A stretch of 5,197 bases of DNA from Polyangia bacterium. GTDB lineage: Bacteria > Myxococcota_A > Polyangia > Polyangiales > Polyangiaceae. The stretch spans positions 1-5,197 of the forward strand of contig JAUILJ010000650.1 of assembly GCA_030433055.1 (NCBI GenBank). The letters run 5' to 3'. The translations under genes and the position numbers were made by a program. The notes below the pieces were generated by a model, which saw only the letters and a list, made by a program, of their open reading frames with translations, was not told where the DNA came from and did not search any database. Below, in pieces: positions 4,343 to 5,197 of the stretch. Within the stretch, counting starts at the first letter, position 1. Each line of letters starts with the position of its first letter.

Positions 4343-5197
4343 GTCGCTAGTAGGGGCGGCGGTGTATTGAGCGGCGCGGATCTCTCCGAGGTCCCCAGTC
4401 GGCGTCAAGGGTTGACTGACTTCGAGGTAGTGGACGCCTCCATCCGTCTGACTAGCTCTGACAACGGAACGTCCAGTCTGGCGGGCTTCGGCGGTGGCAC
4501 CTCGTTGGGCCATATGCCCAGCGACGCTATCACGATAGAGGGGGTGCCCCTGCTGGTATCGATCACCCGAGCCCTCCGGGCCAGCGCGCGTGGACGTGTT
4601 CCGTGAACTACCGCCTTTGGCCTCGATAATCACCATCGCGGGAGGCGGGCTCGGGTTGTTGTAGACGCGGTCGAACGTGTTGGCCCCCGTGCCTTCGTGT
4701 ACCGCAGGAGTTTCTAGGCCTCTGCGCTCCGCGTAGGCGTCAGCTGCCATCTCGCCAAGCGACTCTGTGGCCTCGTTGGAGCGCCGCTGGGCGTCCCGCT
4801 CGGCCGCCGTGTCCCCGCTACTCCGGGCGTCTGCGAGGTCTTGTTGCGCTTGGCGTCGGGCCGCGAGCGCGCCACTCACGTGGGGGTCATTGGGGTTGAG
4901 TGCGGCGCCCTCATTCCCGATGGCGGTGCGTTGGGCGCGGTGCGTGGGCGTGCGGCTGCCGTCCCCGGCGGAGCCGATTGGAGTGAACCGACCCGAATCC
5001 CCGCGGCGACCCCAAAACGTCCCTCCGGCGTCTTGCCGTAGCAGGTCAAGTGGCTGGCCACTCCGTGCATTTGAAGCCGTCACAGCGCCCCGGGCATCCG
5101 CGTCCTGCGCATCCGGATGCCCCTCACTCTCAGGACTGTCGGCAGTGGGCCCGCAGTCGGCCTTCAGCCCCCGCAAGTCCACCGACGAGACCGGTGA
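4340..5197 (-). CDS. C-terminal part of a polymorphic toxin with a PD-(D/E)XK (REase-like) nuclease tip; 5' end outside window
   Basis: The frame is open to the right edge, so the GTG at 5182 is probably internal and the gene starts outside the window. Numbering from that GTG, residues 1-100 are a Gly/Ser/Asp/Pro-rich linker without hydrophobic core. Residues 103-152 are a charged, probably helical segment rich in Ala, Arg, Glu and Gln. Residues 168-255 look like a small nuclease domain: FDRVY (Asp171), then a hydrophobic strand ending in IIEAKGG (Glu187, Lys189), then RYQQGHPLY (Gln210, Gln211), and a late strand VHYLEV. A strand with E-x-K after an upstream Asp, followed by a Gln-containing helix, is typical of restriction-endonuclease-fold toxin tips of polymorphic toxins, which cut nucleic acid in target cells. 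An Imm49-type gene follows directly, as expected for a toxin/immunity pair. No RHS, PAAR or HINT motif is visible in this part, so the delivery route is unknown. The fold is inferred from motifs and DNase activity is not shown. Confidence 0.75.
   Translation of the reverse strand, partial: SPVSSVDLRGLKADCGPTADSPESEGHPDAQDADARGAVTASNARSGQPLDLLRQDAGGTFWGRRGDSGRFTPIGSAGDGSRTPTHRAQRTAIGNEGAALNPNDPHVSGALAARRQAQQDLADARSSGDTAAERDAQRRSNEATESLGEMAADAYAERRGLETPAVHEGTGANTFDRVYNNPSPPPAMVIIEAKGGSSRNTSTRAGPEGSGDRYQQGHPLYRDSVAGHMAQRGATAEARQTGRSVVRASQTDGGVHYLEVSQPLTPTGDLGEIRAAQYTAAPTSD

Overview
The window reads as one accessory locus from a high-GC bacterium. The RHS-type residues and the style of the immunity proteins suggest Myxococcota (myxobacteria) or a similar delta-proteobacterial relative; this is an impression from sequence style, as no taxonomic marker gene is present. 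All supported genes lie on the minus strand, so the biological reading order is from the right edge (5197) to the left edge (1).

Layout in transcription order. (1) 5197-4340 is the C-terminal part of a large protein cut by the window edge. A low-complexity linker and a charged helical segment lead into a PD-(D/E)XK-like nuclease tip, as in polymorphic (contact-dependent or secreted) toxins. (2) 4330-3503 is an Imm49-type immunity protein starting 9 bases after the toxin stop, presumably the cognate antidote. (3) 3506-2958 is a DUF7691-like protein overlapping Imm49 by ATGA. (4) 2929-2822 is a tiny reading frame, possibly the tail of a lost gene. (5) 2812-2390 is a 140-residue protein with a BamE/BLIP-like C-terminal motif. 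(6) 2386-1715 is an unrecognised 223-residue protein. (7, 8) 1634-1029 and 1020-460 are two diverged paralogues resembling the DUF416/YjaG family. (9) From about 396 to the left edge is a piece of RHS core, truncated at its 5' end and frameshifted by a 7-base tandem duplication.

The best reading is a polymorphic toxin locus. The terminal toxin domain and its antidote are followed by a run of stand-alone immunity-like genes without intact toxins of their own, ending in RHS core debris. Such arrays are known from RHS and other polymorphic toxin loci and are thought to arise as toxin tips are swapped and older immunity genes are kept. The genes are tightly packed (gaps of 3 to 9 bases or short overlaps), except for an 80-base gap at 1635-1714. 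Three junctions share a TAG stop fused to the Shine-Dalgarno sequence of the next gene. No promoter, convincing terminator, tRNA, rRNA, CRISPR array or transposase was seen. The long plus-strand reading frames are antisense shadows.
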